Part shown: positions 1 to 8,695 of the stretch, piece by piece
Position numbering within the stretch: the stretch's first letter is position 1
Layout of the letters: every line of letters starts with the position of its first letter
Source: Alkalihalobacillus sp. TS-13
Lineage (GTDB): Bacteria; Bacillota; Bacilli; Bacillales; Fictibacillaceae
Reading direction: 5' to 3'
NCBI RefSeq assembly: GCF_019720915.1
Contig: NZ_JAHKSI010000006.1
Coordinates: 1 to 64,000 of the forward strand
Length of the DNA: 64,000 bases
Program-made: the position numbers and the translations under genes
Notes under the pieces: generated by a model
What the model was told of the DNA's origin: nothing
Databases searched by the model: none
Seen by the model: only the letters and a program-made list of their open reading frames with translations

Positions 1-139
1 GGGTGCCAGCGGCGACGGGGACGTAGCGTAGCAAGGTGGGTTGGAGCGCTCGTGGGCTTGGTTGGGCGCGAAGCGCCTCAACCGCCCACGGTGCTCCAAC
101 CCACCGCGCGGAGCGGAGTCCCCGTCGCCGCTGGCACCC
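1..139. repeat. GC-rich nested inverted repeat (large hairpin)
   Basis: The outer arms 1-22 and 118-139 are perfect reverse complements (22 bp). Inside them 35-47 pairs with 93-105 (13 bp), then 52-57 with 84-89, 60-64 with 79-83 and 65-69 with 73-77. The whole 139 bp folds into one long interrupted hairpin. It is far more GC-rich than the AT-rich DNA next to it. Its role is unknown. A single-strand origin, a recombination site or a remnant of the array near 12-35 kb are all possible. Apparent reading frames here are by-products of the GC-rich palindrome. Confidence 0.85.
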
Positions 140-712
140 AATAGAAAGACCGAAAGAACCAACAACCGGATACATTCCCATCCACCCTCTCCTAATTCCA
201 CCTCATCCCAACATAAACCCAAAGAAAAAGAAACATCCCCCGCCCAAAATAACCCTTCCTCAGACAGAAACGACATCCTCAACTTAAAAACAAAACCACA
301 GCTCCAATCTCACTCCACGCACACATACCAAAACAACACAAAAACCATAAACTGTCACGGGATAATCTACCTTCATTAAGAGGACAGATGACGATTATCT
401 CGCATGATTCTCTCTAAAGTAGCCCGTTTAAACATCAACCATGACCAACCTATTTAGTTACCTATCTAAAAACATTTTAATAAACATATCCAAAACCCAA
501 CTATGTTCGATTTAATCATACGCAAAATCGTGTAACGATGCTGCTGTAATATTCCGGTCTCATACCTGGATAATCAACAAATCGATCTAATTTAAAAAAA
601 TGAGGACTACAGTAGTGATAGAACCAAAGAATATATAAAGAAGCATTTTTGAGTGATAGTGCACATGGGGATACATGTGTCGATATAAACCCAAAGGATT
701 TCTTTTCAAAGT

Positions 713-742
713 TTAATCAACTAGTTTAAACTAGTTGATTAA
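713..742. repeat. CTAGTTTAAACTAG palindrome, copy 1
   Basis: A perfect 30-bp palindrome with the core AACTAGTTTAAACTAGTT and flanks TTAATC/GATTAA. The same core recurs at 5574 and 9482 in the backbone. Probably a protein-binding site used by the plasmid. Confidence 0.75.
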
Positions 743-1210
743 CGAGATGGTTATTTGATTTTAACCGATACCCTAAGTGTATTTGCCAGGGATTTAACGA
801 ATCTATGTAGAGGAAAAGAATTTAGCACTACATAAAAGTATTATAAAGAAGAGTCCCGGACTCTTTTCTACTGTACAAGTATATCACTCATAAGTTGATA
901 AGCAGCTTGCTCATGACCAGCTAAATTAAATGTTTACGACCATGTGTTCCGTAACCCTAATCTCACCCTATAAACTCTTTTCAAATCCTTATCTTTACTA
1001 CTGACATTAAGAAGTTTTTCAATTTACTTCTTACAATTCTTTATTGTTAAAGTCCCCTTTTTTAATCGTAACCCCTCTTCTTTTTCGTCTCCTATTCAAA
1101 ATAAATGCACCAATTCCATAAACTAATACCAAACATGGTGTTACCTTAATGCTCAAAATCCGAAAAAATGGAAGTCGTCAGTGATGGTAAAAGTGTGTTC
1201 TGAGAATTCA

Positions 1211-1312
1211 ATGAAAAAGAAAAAATCCCTAAAACAACGGGGAGAAATTTTACTACATGATCTCAATCAGAATAAGATTGAAATAACCATAGAAAATAAT
1301 AACAGTAAATAA
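1211..1312 (+). CDS. Possible 33-aa lysine-rich peptide
   Basis: ATG to TAA, 33 codons, beginning with a lysine run and ending in an acidic/asparagine-rich tail. There is no clear ribosome site upstream and no recognised family. It may be the remnant of a longer gene, since coding-like codons also occur just before it in another frame. Confidence 0.2.
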   Translation: MKKKKSLKQRGEILLHDLNQNKIEITIENNNSK

Positions 1313-1564
1313 TGAAATCCATTATTTAAAGTGTTGAATGGTATACAGATTTCTAATAAATGGGTTCATAATAACACCATAGTTAAAAAGAAAGGCAATG
1401 TCTTGTATTAATCTGTTTAACGTCTTCTCTTCAAAGATCAGTTTATCGATTGACGACCGGCTTTGACCTCTTCCCTATCCATCTTTCATCGGGATGGGTT
1501 TCTTTATGATAAAAGACTTCTTCAGAATATGGGGTAACGTAATTTGTAACGATTTTATACTGTG

Positions 1565-1987
1565 TTACTTTGTATGGTAAGAGAAATATTGTAATTGCTC
1601 CCCTATACCTTTTCCCTTAAGGGGGATATTACATTTGATACCTTTTTGCTCAAGATCACGGGTCAGGTACTCCCTGTAAGTAACCCCGGCATAAAAATCT
1701 ATCTGTGTTATGTTTAGATCCAAGGATGCCAGTTGCTTAAGGACTGATTGTGCCCATGTCTTTCTTTCTGATGCTTTCATATGGTTTAAGGTTACATCAT
1801 ATGGTTCGATTACATCATGTTGTTTTAAGAGCCCGTGTTTTCCAGATAGAATAAACCATTCTTTATAATTATTCTGTTCGATGAAATGAACCGCTTTTTT
1901 AAATAAAGTTGACGGTTGATACATCATTCTGGCATTACAAGAATGGCTTGCCTTTAATTTGGTGCAGCTTACGAGTGCTATCTTCAT
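1565..1987 (-). CDS. DUF6884-like protein
   Basis: 140 aa, ATG start with a strong AAGGAGG ribosome site. The N-terminus has the S-C-T-K motif (residues 7-10), then an M-Y-x-x-S-x-L-F segment, and S-G-K-H-G-L-L at 48-54. I recognise this pattern from the DUF6884/YaaA-like group of small cytoplasmic proteins. The exact reaction is not known. It follows the TGT-like gene after a 34-bp gap on the same strand, so the two are probably co-transcribed. That pairing suggests a shared job in nucleic-acid base modification or its control (inference). Family call fairly sure, function open. Confidence 0.7.
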   Translation of the reverse strand: MKIALVSCTKLKASHSCNARMMYQPSTLFKKAVHFIEQNNYKEWFILSGKHGLLKQHDVIEPYDVTLNHMKASERKTWAQSVLKQLASLDLNITQIDFYAGVTYREYLTRDLEQKGIKCNIPLKGKGIGEQLQYFSYHTK

Positions 1988-2021
1988 GAATCTTTCCTCC
2001 TTTTTATGATTTCGGTACCAT

Positions 2022-2966
2022 TTAACTGTCGATGTGCTGGAGAATGGCTCGTATGTTATAGATCGCTCGTTCTATCTTTGCCTGTCGGCTTCTTCCCTTA
2101 ATCTGTCTGGGTTTTCCATTCGCTGCCTGCAGGATCCAGGTAGAACTATCACAACTGTAAACATTGGTCGTTTCTATTACCTTGACGGAGCTGGTTCCTA
2201 ACAGATGAAAACGAACATCCGGATATTTGGTCTGCAACCTGATCACCCACTGTGCGACCTTCCTCTTGTCTCGTTCAGGAACCGTCCCACCTAAGGCGAT
2301 GTACGCACTTCCCATTTCGACATATCGTTTGAGAACATTCACATTATCACCATAGTGAAAAACAGGAAGAGGATGATACCCTTTGGAGCGTATGATTTCG
2401 TAGTATAGAAATGTAAGTTCGGAATCCCCGATCACATCGAGACTAATGTAATGATCTATATAATGCTGATTTTCCTGGATATAGTGCATATAATCCAGTG
2501 GTGATAGGTTATTTCCACGTGTGTACGCACTAAACGCCCCACTATCCAGCATGATACAGGGGGTGTATCCCAATTTGTTCACCACTTCAGAAATCGATTG
2601 ATGACGAAAATAAAAGTAGGAGAGAAGCAATCGTTCTGGTTTGACGCGTTTGATGGCTTCAGTCTCTGCTAAACTCCCAGTGTAGACGAAGTATATGTTA
2701 TTCGTTTGATAATGCCGTCCATAGGTTTCAAAAACAAATTGTTGGATTTGTTGATAATAGCGTCCATATTTGGTTTTCCCCTTGAGGAGTATCAGGGCAG
2801 TTTGAGTATTCCCCAGAGACTGGATGACGCGTTGTTTCACCTTCCCTTCGGAACGATAAGACTCGACTAGACTCCAATAATACACGTCTCTAATTTTCCT
2901 TTTTTTGAGGTAAATGTGACACCACACTCCTTGCTTTTTGACACTACATATGTTGATATCGATCAA
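2022..2966 (-). CDS. TGT/DpdA-like base-exchange protein with transposase-like N-terminus
   Basis: 314 aa. Residues about 135-280 carry a tRNA-guanine-transglycosylase-like barrel pattern: D-S-G-A-F-S at 141-146 (compare D-S-G-G-F-Q of TGT), L-D-V-I-G-D at 176-181, A-L-G-G at 224-227, H-L-L-G-T at 254-258 and S-C-D-S-S-T-W at 271-277, where the Asp aligns by pattern with the TGT nucleophile. Residues about 25-55 (S-L-V-E-S-Y-R, then G-K-V-K-Q-R) resemble the start of IS1634-type transposases, an unusual addition. TGT relatives swap guanine for 7-deazaguanines in tRNA or, for DpdA, in DNA; which substrate applies here is inference. The TTG start at 2966 has only a weak ribosome site, so the start is uncertain. 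Confidence 0.65.
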   Translation of the reverse strand: MIDINICSVKKQGVWCHIYLKKRKIRDVYYWSLVESYRSEGKVKQRVIQSLGNTQTALILLKGKTKYGRYYQQIQQFVFETYGRHYQTNNIYFVYTGSLAETEAIKRVKPERLLLSYFYFRHQSISEVVNKLGYTPCIMLDSGAFSAYTRGNNLSPLDYMHYIQENQHYIDHYISLDVIGDSELTFLYYEIIRSKGYHPLPVFHYGDNVNVLKRYVEMGSAYIALGGTVPERDKRKVAQWVIRLQTKYPDVRFHLLGTSSVKVIETTNVYSCDSSTWILQAANGKPRQIKGRSRQAKIERAIYNIRAILQHIDS

Positions 2967-3127
2967 CCGAATCAGGTTGATTATCTCTAGGAATAGTTTT
3001 TATCCCAAAGATAGAGGGTAGGTTTAAATTCTTTCCATAAACTTTTTGCTGATAAAGAAAAGGTACATATTAATTAAACAACGAACCTGTTTAAATTTCA
3101 TATAATTTGAATTTCCAGTTAATAAAA

Positions 3128-3164
3128 ATATGCTAAAGTCCTATTTAAGTAGACTTTAGCATAT
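3128..3164. repeat. Inverted repeat, possible terminator
   Basis: Arms 3128-3140 and 3152-3164 are perfect 13-bp complements around an 11-base loop. It lies upstream of the TGT-like gene, so it is more likely a terminator for plus-strand transcripts or a binding site. Confidence 0.5.
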
Positions 3165-3269
3165 TGCGTTCGTTTCAGTTTCATCTAGATCTTCGTTTAG
3201 TGTGTCCCCTGGGGACCTATTCACTGACTCCCTTTCCTGAAAATCTTGAGAAGTTGTCATCCGAACTAA

Positions 3270-3284
3270 CCCTGTTTTTGTTAT
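3270..3284 (+). promoter_or_regulatory. Isolated Rep iteron
   Basis: CCCTGTTTTTGTTAT, identical to the repeats at 10843-11218 and in the same orientation, but about 7.6 kb away. A distant initiator site could mediate pairing (handcuffing) or mark a former origin. Confidence 0.6.
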
Positions 3285-3710
3285 ATTTTGTTTTTGGGGG
3301 ACATGGTTTCCTGATCGGTTTGAATCCTAAAAGTACTTCAAGTCATTACGTAAATGGTGGATTCGCGTTTTCACATTATTGTGGGTCCTTATAACTTTTA
3401 AACGAGTTAAATTCCTTTTAACCATTTTGATTACTTTAAAATTGATTGGAGCGAAAAACGTTAAGAGTATGGTATGAACAAGTATTGTTATACTTTATCT
3501 TATCCAAATTCTTTCCATTAAAAAAACTAATTTTGATAAAAAAGAGAATCGGAGATTGTCGTCACCTTTCTTATTAGTAATTTTGTTTTATTACCATTAT
3601 ACTTTATTCTATTAAATACAAATGACACTCTAATTCAAATGTAAGCAAATCTATTTGGAAATGATGTAGAACTACCATCCTTCTCTCCTTGAACACATGG
3701 CATAAAAAAA

Positions 3711-3738
3711 CTGGTAGATCCGAATAGGAAACTACCAG
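3711..3738 (-). terminator. Terminator of the DUF3967-type gene
   Basis: CTGGTAG pairs with CTACCAG, 20 bases beyond the stop codon of the minus-strand gene, followed by T-rich DNA on that strand. Confidence 0.5.
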
Positions 3739-3758
3739 CTAGTTCTACTATTAAAATT

Positions 3759-4436
3759 TTAATTACTATATTCCTGTTTCAATCTTTCCTCAAAATGATT
3801 TGAAATATACTCTTCAATGAACCGGTCTCTCTTGTTTACATCTTCAGCCTTGCTAAAGAGACCGACCTTTATAAAGCGATCATTTAATGGACGTTGTTCC
3901 CACTTATTTAACGCTTCTTGTCTCAACTGTGCCTCTATTCTTCTTTTTGTAATGATATTTGTAACTTCCCTATCTTTTGATTCATTAGGATCAGGGAGTC
4001 TCTTCATGACTTCCTCATATTTTGTTTGAACCTCTTCTAATCTTTTTTTGTACTCCATTTTTATTTCTTTTAATTCAGTTGCTGCTGCTTCCTTTGTGAC
4101 TGCTTGTACTTCTTCAAGTATTTGCCGTTTAATTTTTTCAACATCCAAGACTTCATTTATCGGCTCTTCCCCATCTGGAAAAGGTCGTAATTCATGATTA
4201 TATGCTAATTCATCATGGATTGCATCGTGGGACCACTTTTCCTCACGTTTCTGAAGTATAAATTTCCCAATCATTACATCCAGATCATCATATACTTTTT
4301 CGTTTGCAACTCGTTGTATGTAATGCAGACCTTTTTCTTCCAAACGTTTAAACCATAAATCAACCGTATTGTAGTGTTTCCCAATGATCTTGGCAAATTC
4401 GTTTATTTTATAAAAATTCTGTTCTCCGTACTCCAT
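3759..4436 (-). CDS. MerR-like/DUF3967 plasmid DNA-binding protein
   Basis: 225 aa from the ATG at 4436, which has an AGGGAGGG ribosome site; the frame opens earlier but without one. Residues about 5-60 form a MerR-type winged helix (K-I-N-E-F-A-K-I-I-G then N-T-V-D-L-W-F-K-R-L). A charged coiled-coil middle follows (about 110-165). The C-terminus (R-I-E-A-x-L-R-Q-E-A-L, then K-R-D-R-F-I-E-E-Y-I) matches the DUF3967 pattern common on Bacillus plasmids. It sits directly beside a 1-kb field of inverted repeats and points away from parM. It may bind those repeats as a partition or copy-control factor (inference). Confidence 0.75.
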   Translation of the reverse strand: MEYGEQNFYKINEFAKIIGKHYNTVDLWFKRLEEKGLHYIQRVANEKVYDDLDVMIGKFILQKREEKWSHDAIHDELAYNHELRPFPDGEEPINEVLDVEKIKRQILEEVQAVTKEAAATELKEIKMEYKKRLEEVQTKYEEVMKRLPDPNESKDREVTNIITKRRIEAQLRQEALNKWEQRPLNDRFIKVGLFSKAEDVNKRDRFIEEYISNHFEERLKQEYSN

Positions 4437-4446
4437 AATACCCTCC

Positions 4447-5530
4447 CTCATTAGTGGCCAATACATCATTTATGTTTCACCACTTATGACTCATAAACTA
4501 AAAAGACAATCAAAACTCCTTAACAAATTTTTCACAAGTGATCCATAATCTATTAATTGTTTACTACATATGGCTGTTATTTAACCACAAGTGGAACCCT
4601 CTCCACCGATGCTACATATTTAATAAACTACAAAGCATATATAGTGAACCATTAGTGGGCTCACCAAAGCTAGCAACTTAAAGCCCTTTTTTGGCATTTC
4701 CTAAATTTGTATCATAGGTGAAGCACACTTCCTTAGTGAGGTATAACCGTTGATATAATTTGGACCGAATCATGTTAAACATCACGCCACATGTAGAACC
4801 CAAAAACACAAGTGGTTCATCATTTGTATGCTCTGAAGAACAAGTGGTCCACTAGCAATGACACATAAATCCTTCATGATTCATTATTCGTTATCTTATT
4901 ACGGATATCCTTCAAGGATAAGTAATATTTCCTTTTAATACGGTACGTGAAATTTTTATTTAAAATGTAAATTTATGATAAAGTGGCGTATCCATACTTT
5001 AAGACTCTAGTATCCAAAGTAACAGAGCTACTATGTCCTGTCGATCATTAACTATGAGTACAAAAACAATCTATCAATCTACCATTTATGAAGATGACAT
5101 CCCTAGTGGTGAAGCATTAGGGGATCCAAGGAGAGAAGTGATGTGTCACATTTAATAATCATATTTTATTTGTGGTCTTGTTATATTTTATCTATTAGTT
5201 TACGTATCTACCAAACTTGTTTCAATCATTCATTCTTACCTGGTTTTAATAGAACAGTGGTATTTTCTTTCTATAAAAAACTGTTCCTCAGTGCACCATC
5301 ACCGTTGTTAGTGATCACTCTATCTATCCATCAGTCTGCATCACTAATGATTCATACTTGACTCCAACCTACGAGGGAGAATTGATTTCTTTTGTAATTC
5401 GTAGTGCATAAAGAGGTGAGGGCAAAAGGACGAAACAACTTACTGGTCTTCTACGCTTATTCTCATCAAACTTGGAACCACTTATAAAACCCCATCGATG
5501 AACCATTAATCATTAATGGTCCACCATAAC
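4447..5530. repeat. Field of short inverted repeats, candidate centromere
   Basis: About 1.1 kb without genes, dotted with variants of a short palindrome close to ACCACTAGTGGT. Examples: ACCACTTATG near 4479, ACCACAAGTGGA near 4583, AACCATTAGTGGG near 4647, ACAAGTGGTTCA near 4808, ACAAGTGGTCCACTAG near 4841, CCCTAGTGGTGAAG near 5101, GTTAGTGATCAC near 5308, ATCACTAATGAT near 5341 and ACCATTAATCATTAATGGT near 5504. Spacing is irregular. The location between a DNA-binding protein gene and parM fits a parC-type partition site, with the DUF3967 protein or the 7037 product as binder (inference). Confidence 0.55.
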
Positions 5531-5573
5531 TGATTCAATTGTAATATTCATATTGACGTTGCCTCCTAAGAAA

Positions 5574-5589
5574 ACTAGTTTAAACTAGT
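5574..5589. repeat. CTAGTTTAAACTAG palindrome, copy 2
   Basis: ACTAGTTTAAACTAGT, the core shared with 713-742 and 9482-9517. It lies about 195 bp before the parM start and may be an operator for the partition operon. Confidence 0.6.
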
Positions 5590-5783
5590 CTGGACTAAAC
5601 TTGTTTAACTTGTATTTACGGGGTGAATATCATATGATAGTATCAATAATATAGGAAAACATTAGGCTTGAAGGTAACTAATGGAATTTTTTGGCTACCT
5701 TGAGAAGAAATACAAGGTTAATAGGCCTACTGATTAAGGACGGCTTTTCATATATTACTAATCTTGAATAAGGAGTGTTTTAC

Positions 5784-7004
5784 ATGTTAGAAGCATTGTA
5801 TAAGGAAAACGTACTTGTGACAGGTACCGATAGTGGTAATACCTCCAATAAAGTAAGCTTCCTGAACAACAAGGGCGATATTGAATCGTTCACCATTCCG
5901 ACGATCATTGCACCCGCACCTTCCAGTAAGGTGACCGACATGTCAAAAATGAAACAGATTGCTGGAGAACATCTCTTACATGTCCGAATTGCAAGTAAGG
6001 CATTGCCGGCTAATGAAACCACTGCTTACTTCTATGTAGGGGAGTATGCAAAAGATAAAGATGGTAAAGTAGAGCCGAACGCTGAGGCCGAAAGTAAATT
6101 CAACAACAAATTACATATCGTAACCACTTTAACTGGTCTTGCCATTGCTGCTTGGCGTTCAGAAAAGAGTGATGTAGACGTTCCATACTCTGGAGGACTT
6201 CCAGTAGAAGAGTATAAAAACATCGGTTCAGAAAAAGTGATCTCGCAGCTTAAGGGAGTTCATGTCGTTGAAGCGTTAGATGGAGCTTATGAAGGGAAAA
6301 AGGTTACGATCAGTATCCATGAAGGAACCGTTCATGTCGAAGGTGTTACCAGTTCACTTGCTTTAGGTTTTGACATTAAGAATGGACAACTTGAAGAACT
6401 GCCATTAGGAGATGAAATCGGGGACGATTTTGCACTTGGCGATCTAGGGGCAGGGACACTTGATTTGGCCCTTCATACTGAACTTGGCTTCGATAAGAAT
6501 AAGAGTACGAACAAGCCAATCGGTACCAATAAATTCATCGATGGAATCCTTGACGAAATCGTTCAGATCGAAGCCTTTCAAGAAGTGCATCAAATGTTGG
6601 AAGAGACAGGGGAGAGCAGTCAACCATATAGAACCAGAGAAGAATTCATGAGGAAAGTGATTATTCCTGGAGTAATGGAAATGATTGATGGCAAGAGCCC
6701 CTCAAAAGTGAAGTTTACAGCGAGCTGGTTATTTGTAAAGAACATCGATATAACGAACGTCGTCACCAAATGGATGAAGTTGTATGCGGCTGATATAAAG
6801 ACCGAATTAAATAAATTCTGGTTATCTTCCAATGCAGAGAAGTTTGTGTTAGTAGGTGGAGGATTGTTATTCGGTTATGTGGAATTTGCCAACCTGGCCA
6901 ACCGATTCATCTTCCCGGAAAAAATAGGGGATGCAGCCTTTTTCACTAGTAAAGCATATTTAATCGCGAACGTTTTGGATCAGTTAGAGAAACAGCCAGT
7001 TTAA
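5784..7004 (+). CDS. parM: ParM/StbA-family plasmid segregation actin
   Basis: 406 aa from the ATG at 5784, with AAGGAG seven bases upstream; a GTG three codons earlier overlaps that ribosome site. The actin-fold nucleotide motifs are visible: phosphate 1 G-T-D-S-G-N-T (about residues 14-20), phosphate 2 D-L-G-A-G-T-L-D (about 218-225), and the adenosine motif V-G-G-G (about 358). ParM-type proteins polymerise on ATP and push plasmid copies apart through an adaptor bound to the centromere. The next gene, 32 bp downstream, is the likely adaptor, and the repeat field upstream the likely centromere. Length fits the family. Confidence 0.88.
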   Translation: MLEALYKENVLVTGTDSGNTSNKVSFLNNKGDIESFTIPTIIAPAPSSKVTDMSKMKQIAGEHLLHVRIASKALPANETTAYFYVGEYAKDKDGKVEPNAEAESKFNNKLHIVTTLTGLAIAAWRSEKSDVDVPYSGGLPVEEYKNIGSEKVISQLKGVHVVEALDGAYEGKKVTISIHEGTVHVEGVTSSLALGFDIKNGQLEELPLGDEIGDDFALGDLGAGTLDLALHTELGFDKNKSTNKPIGTNKFIDGILDEIVQIEAFQEVHQMLEETGESSQPYRTREEFMRKVIIPGVMEMIDGKSPSKVKFTASWLFVKNIDITNVVTKWMKLYAADIKTELNKFWLSSNAEKFVLVGGGLLFGYVEFANLANRFIFPEKIGDAAFFTSKAYLIANVLDQLEKQPV

Positions 7005-7036
7005 GTTCAACGGGTTTTAAAAGGAGGGAGTAGACA

Positions 7037-7588
7037 TTGTCGTACGGAAATATAGGATACGAACCTGGCAAAGGGAGAACGTTTACTCCATCTCTTAATG
7101 CCTCCTGGTGTGAATCGTTCAACCAAATCCTTACTGATTATAAACAAAAAGGATTTACGATCAGTCGAAATAAACTAACAGAAAAAATGATCGAGGATGG
7201 ACTTAAATATCAAACGACTCATATCCAAACGGCACGGGGAGAGGAACATGTACTAACAGTACCCTTAACTACCTTTTCTCCCCAGGAAGTTGACTTGTTG
7301 CAAAGTGAACATGGGCAAGTCATTTTGCGTAATGTGTTGAAGTTACTGTTAGGTCAACAGCAGGGAGATGGGAGCTTCCTAACACCCACTATCCAAACCG
7401 ATTCTGGTGATCGTATCCCACCAAACAAAGTGCAACAAAAACAGGGTGAGAATATTTCGAATAACACAACTTCTCGAGATCTGCAGAAAACCAAACCAAT
7501 GAATGAGCAATTCCCAGGGGACACACTACAAGAAAACGATGTTCTAGAAAAACTGAAGCGAAAACGAAAAATGCTGAATCCTAATTAA
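7037..7588 (+). CDS. Probable ParR-like adaptor of the segregation actin
   Basis: 183 aa, TTG start after GGAGGGAG. No family is recognised with certainty. Residues about 25-65 (F-N-Q-I-L-T-D-Y, T-I-S-R-N-K-L-T-E-K-M-I-E-D-G-L) could form a ribbon-helix-helix-like DNA-binding segment. The C-terminal 80 residues are Gln/Asn-rich and end in a basic stretch. Its position as second gene after parM and its size suggest the adaptor that couples DNA to the filament (inference from context). Confidence 0.6.
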   Translation: MSYGNIGYEPGKGRTFTPSLNASWCESFNQILTDYKQKGFTISRNKLTEKMIEDGLKYQTTHIQTARGEEHVLTVPLTTFSPQEVDLLQSEHGQVILRNVLKLLLGQQQGDGSFLTPTIQTDSGDRIPPNKVQQKQGENISNNTTSRDLQKTKPMNEQFPGDTLQENDVLEKLKRKRKMLNPN

Positions 7589-7602
7589 TATTAGGTTTCA
7601 GC
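7573..7602 (+). terminator. Terminator of the partition operon
   Basis: GCTGAATCCTAAT pairs with ATTAGGTTTCAGC (one mismatch) and is followed by TTTTTTAT. It overlaps the last codons of the adaptor gene. Confidence 0.8.
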
Positions 7603-8062
7603 TTTTTTATGGAGATATATAAAACTAAGAGTTTTTAGCACTATAGTTGGTGGATTGATTTTCTTTATCAATCACAAAAAAATTTTCATTAGATTCATCC
7701 TAAACAATAAAAAGCTGGGTATTAGTCTTTCTATCTAATCCTATCCCAATGCAATGGTTGATAAGGTTAGTTGAACACAAAATCAATCAATACCTTATCG
7801 GGTTTTATCTAAAAAAATATTTAAGATTAACACTTTGTTGTAAAACAATTTCATATAACAATAGGTGGATCGTCAGCACTTATTATTTTAAAATGTTCCT
7901 ATTTAGTAAGTATATACAGAAGAAACCTGTTTTTACTCTTGCTTTTTCTGTACTTACAACCGTTTTAATACCTTTCATCTCTCAGAAAAAGGAGAGGAAA
8001 ACGAAGATTTGTGATTCGTCTAATTGATTGCATTGCTTTTAACAATTTTCCGATGAAAATAG
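7603..8062. other. AT-rich intergenic stretch
   Basis: A plus-strand frame at 7749-8027 lacks a ribosome site and has untypical aromatic/basic composition. I see no supported gene, only AT-rich spacer between converging genes. Confidence 0.5.
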
Positions 8063-8695
8063 CTAAATGTCTGTATACCATTTAACACTTTTTATGATCG
8101 ATTTCATTGTTTTCTCATTATTACCTTCACTTTTTATTTTATGGATAAAATCAAGGTATAAGATGGCGAGCATCTCCTCGATGGTCATCTCAAATGTATC
8201 ATTAAGGTTTTTTAAGTCATATAACAATATTTCTCCTCGATAAATCTCTGCCTTTTTCATTCTGACTGTTAGATAGGCGGACTTCATATTTTCAGTGACT
8301 TGATCCTTCTCTTCATAATCCCAAAACGTACTTTGCCCATTGCTGATGACTTCCATTGTCCGACTCTCTTGTTTTTCAGGTGTAATGTATTCCAGCTTTT
8401 TTCCGTTTAAAAATTGTCCAACTTGTTTGATAGGGAAACCCTTTCGAATCTGTAAAAGGAACTGGACATAAAGGAGGGCGATCAGTTTTCCAAGATCAAT
8501 ATCTGGGGCATCATCTGCAATCGTTTTGACATCGTTTATCAAAACCTCTCCACGGAGGTAGTCATAATACGGTATGTTAATCTCGATATAACGATAGTCC
8601 GTTTCAAAGAACAAAGAGAACATACTTTTCTTCTTTTTCATGGTCCCGGCTAATCGCTGCTTCAAATAGTCATAATTGCTTAATGATCTCTCCAT
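8063..8695 (-). CDS. Unknown plasmid protein
   Basis: 210 aa, ATG start. It overlaps the preceding gene by 26 bases, so translation is probably coupled. Two halves look related: E-I-N-I-P-Y-Y-D-Y-L-R-G-E-V-L-I-N-D-V-K near the start and A-E-I-Y-R-G-E-I-L-L-Y-D-L-K later, each followed by a helical segment (L-I-A-L-L-Y-V-Q-F and M-L-A-I-L-Y-L-D-F). The protein therefore seems to be an internal duplication of an about 70-residue unit. No known family is recognised. Position next to the rep and partition genes suggests plasmid maintenance. Confidence 0.6.
   Translation of the reverse strand: MERSLSNYDYLKQRLAGTMKKKKSMFSLFFETDYRYIEINIPYYDYLRGEVLINDVKTIADDAPDIDLGKLIALLYVQFLLQIRKGFPIKQVGQFLNGKKLEYITPEKQESRTMEVISNGQSTFWDYEEKDQVTENMKSAYLTVRMKKAEIYRGEILLYDLKNLNDTFEMTIEEMLAILYLDFIHKIKSEGNNEKTMKSIIKSVKWYTDI

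Larger units (their letters stand above)
140..1564. other. Gene-poor region next to the hairpin
   Basis: No convincing gene except a doubtful 33-codon frame at 1211-1312. Positions about 170-350 are strikingly G-poor and A/C-rich on the plus strand, a strand asymmetry that can occur near single-strand origins. A 30-bp perfect palindrome lies at 713-742. The rest is AT-rich with broken frames. Confidence 0.5.
2967..3758. other. Intergenic region with one stray Rep iteron
   Basis: AT-rich, with no supported gene. A plus-strand frame at 3164-3394 has no ribosome site and low-complexity content. It holds a 13-bp inverted repeat at 3128-3164, an exact Rep iteron at 3270-3284 and a terminator at 3711-3738. 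Confidence 0.5.

Noticed and set aside
36-379. Open frames across the window start
   Set aside because: They are by-products of the GC-rich hairpin 1-139 and the G-poor stretch after it; no ribosome site, untypical composition.
3164-3394. 76-codon plus-strand frame
   Set aside because: No ribosome site; it runs over a stray iteron and an inverted repeat and has no protein-like pattern.
7749-8027. 92-codon plus-strand frame
   Set aside because: AT-rich by-product without ribosome site; odd mix of basic and aromatic residues.
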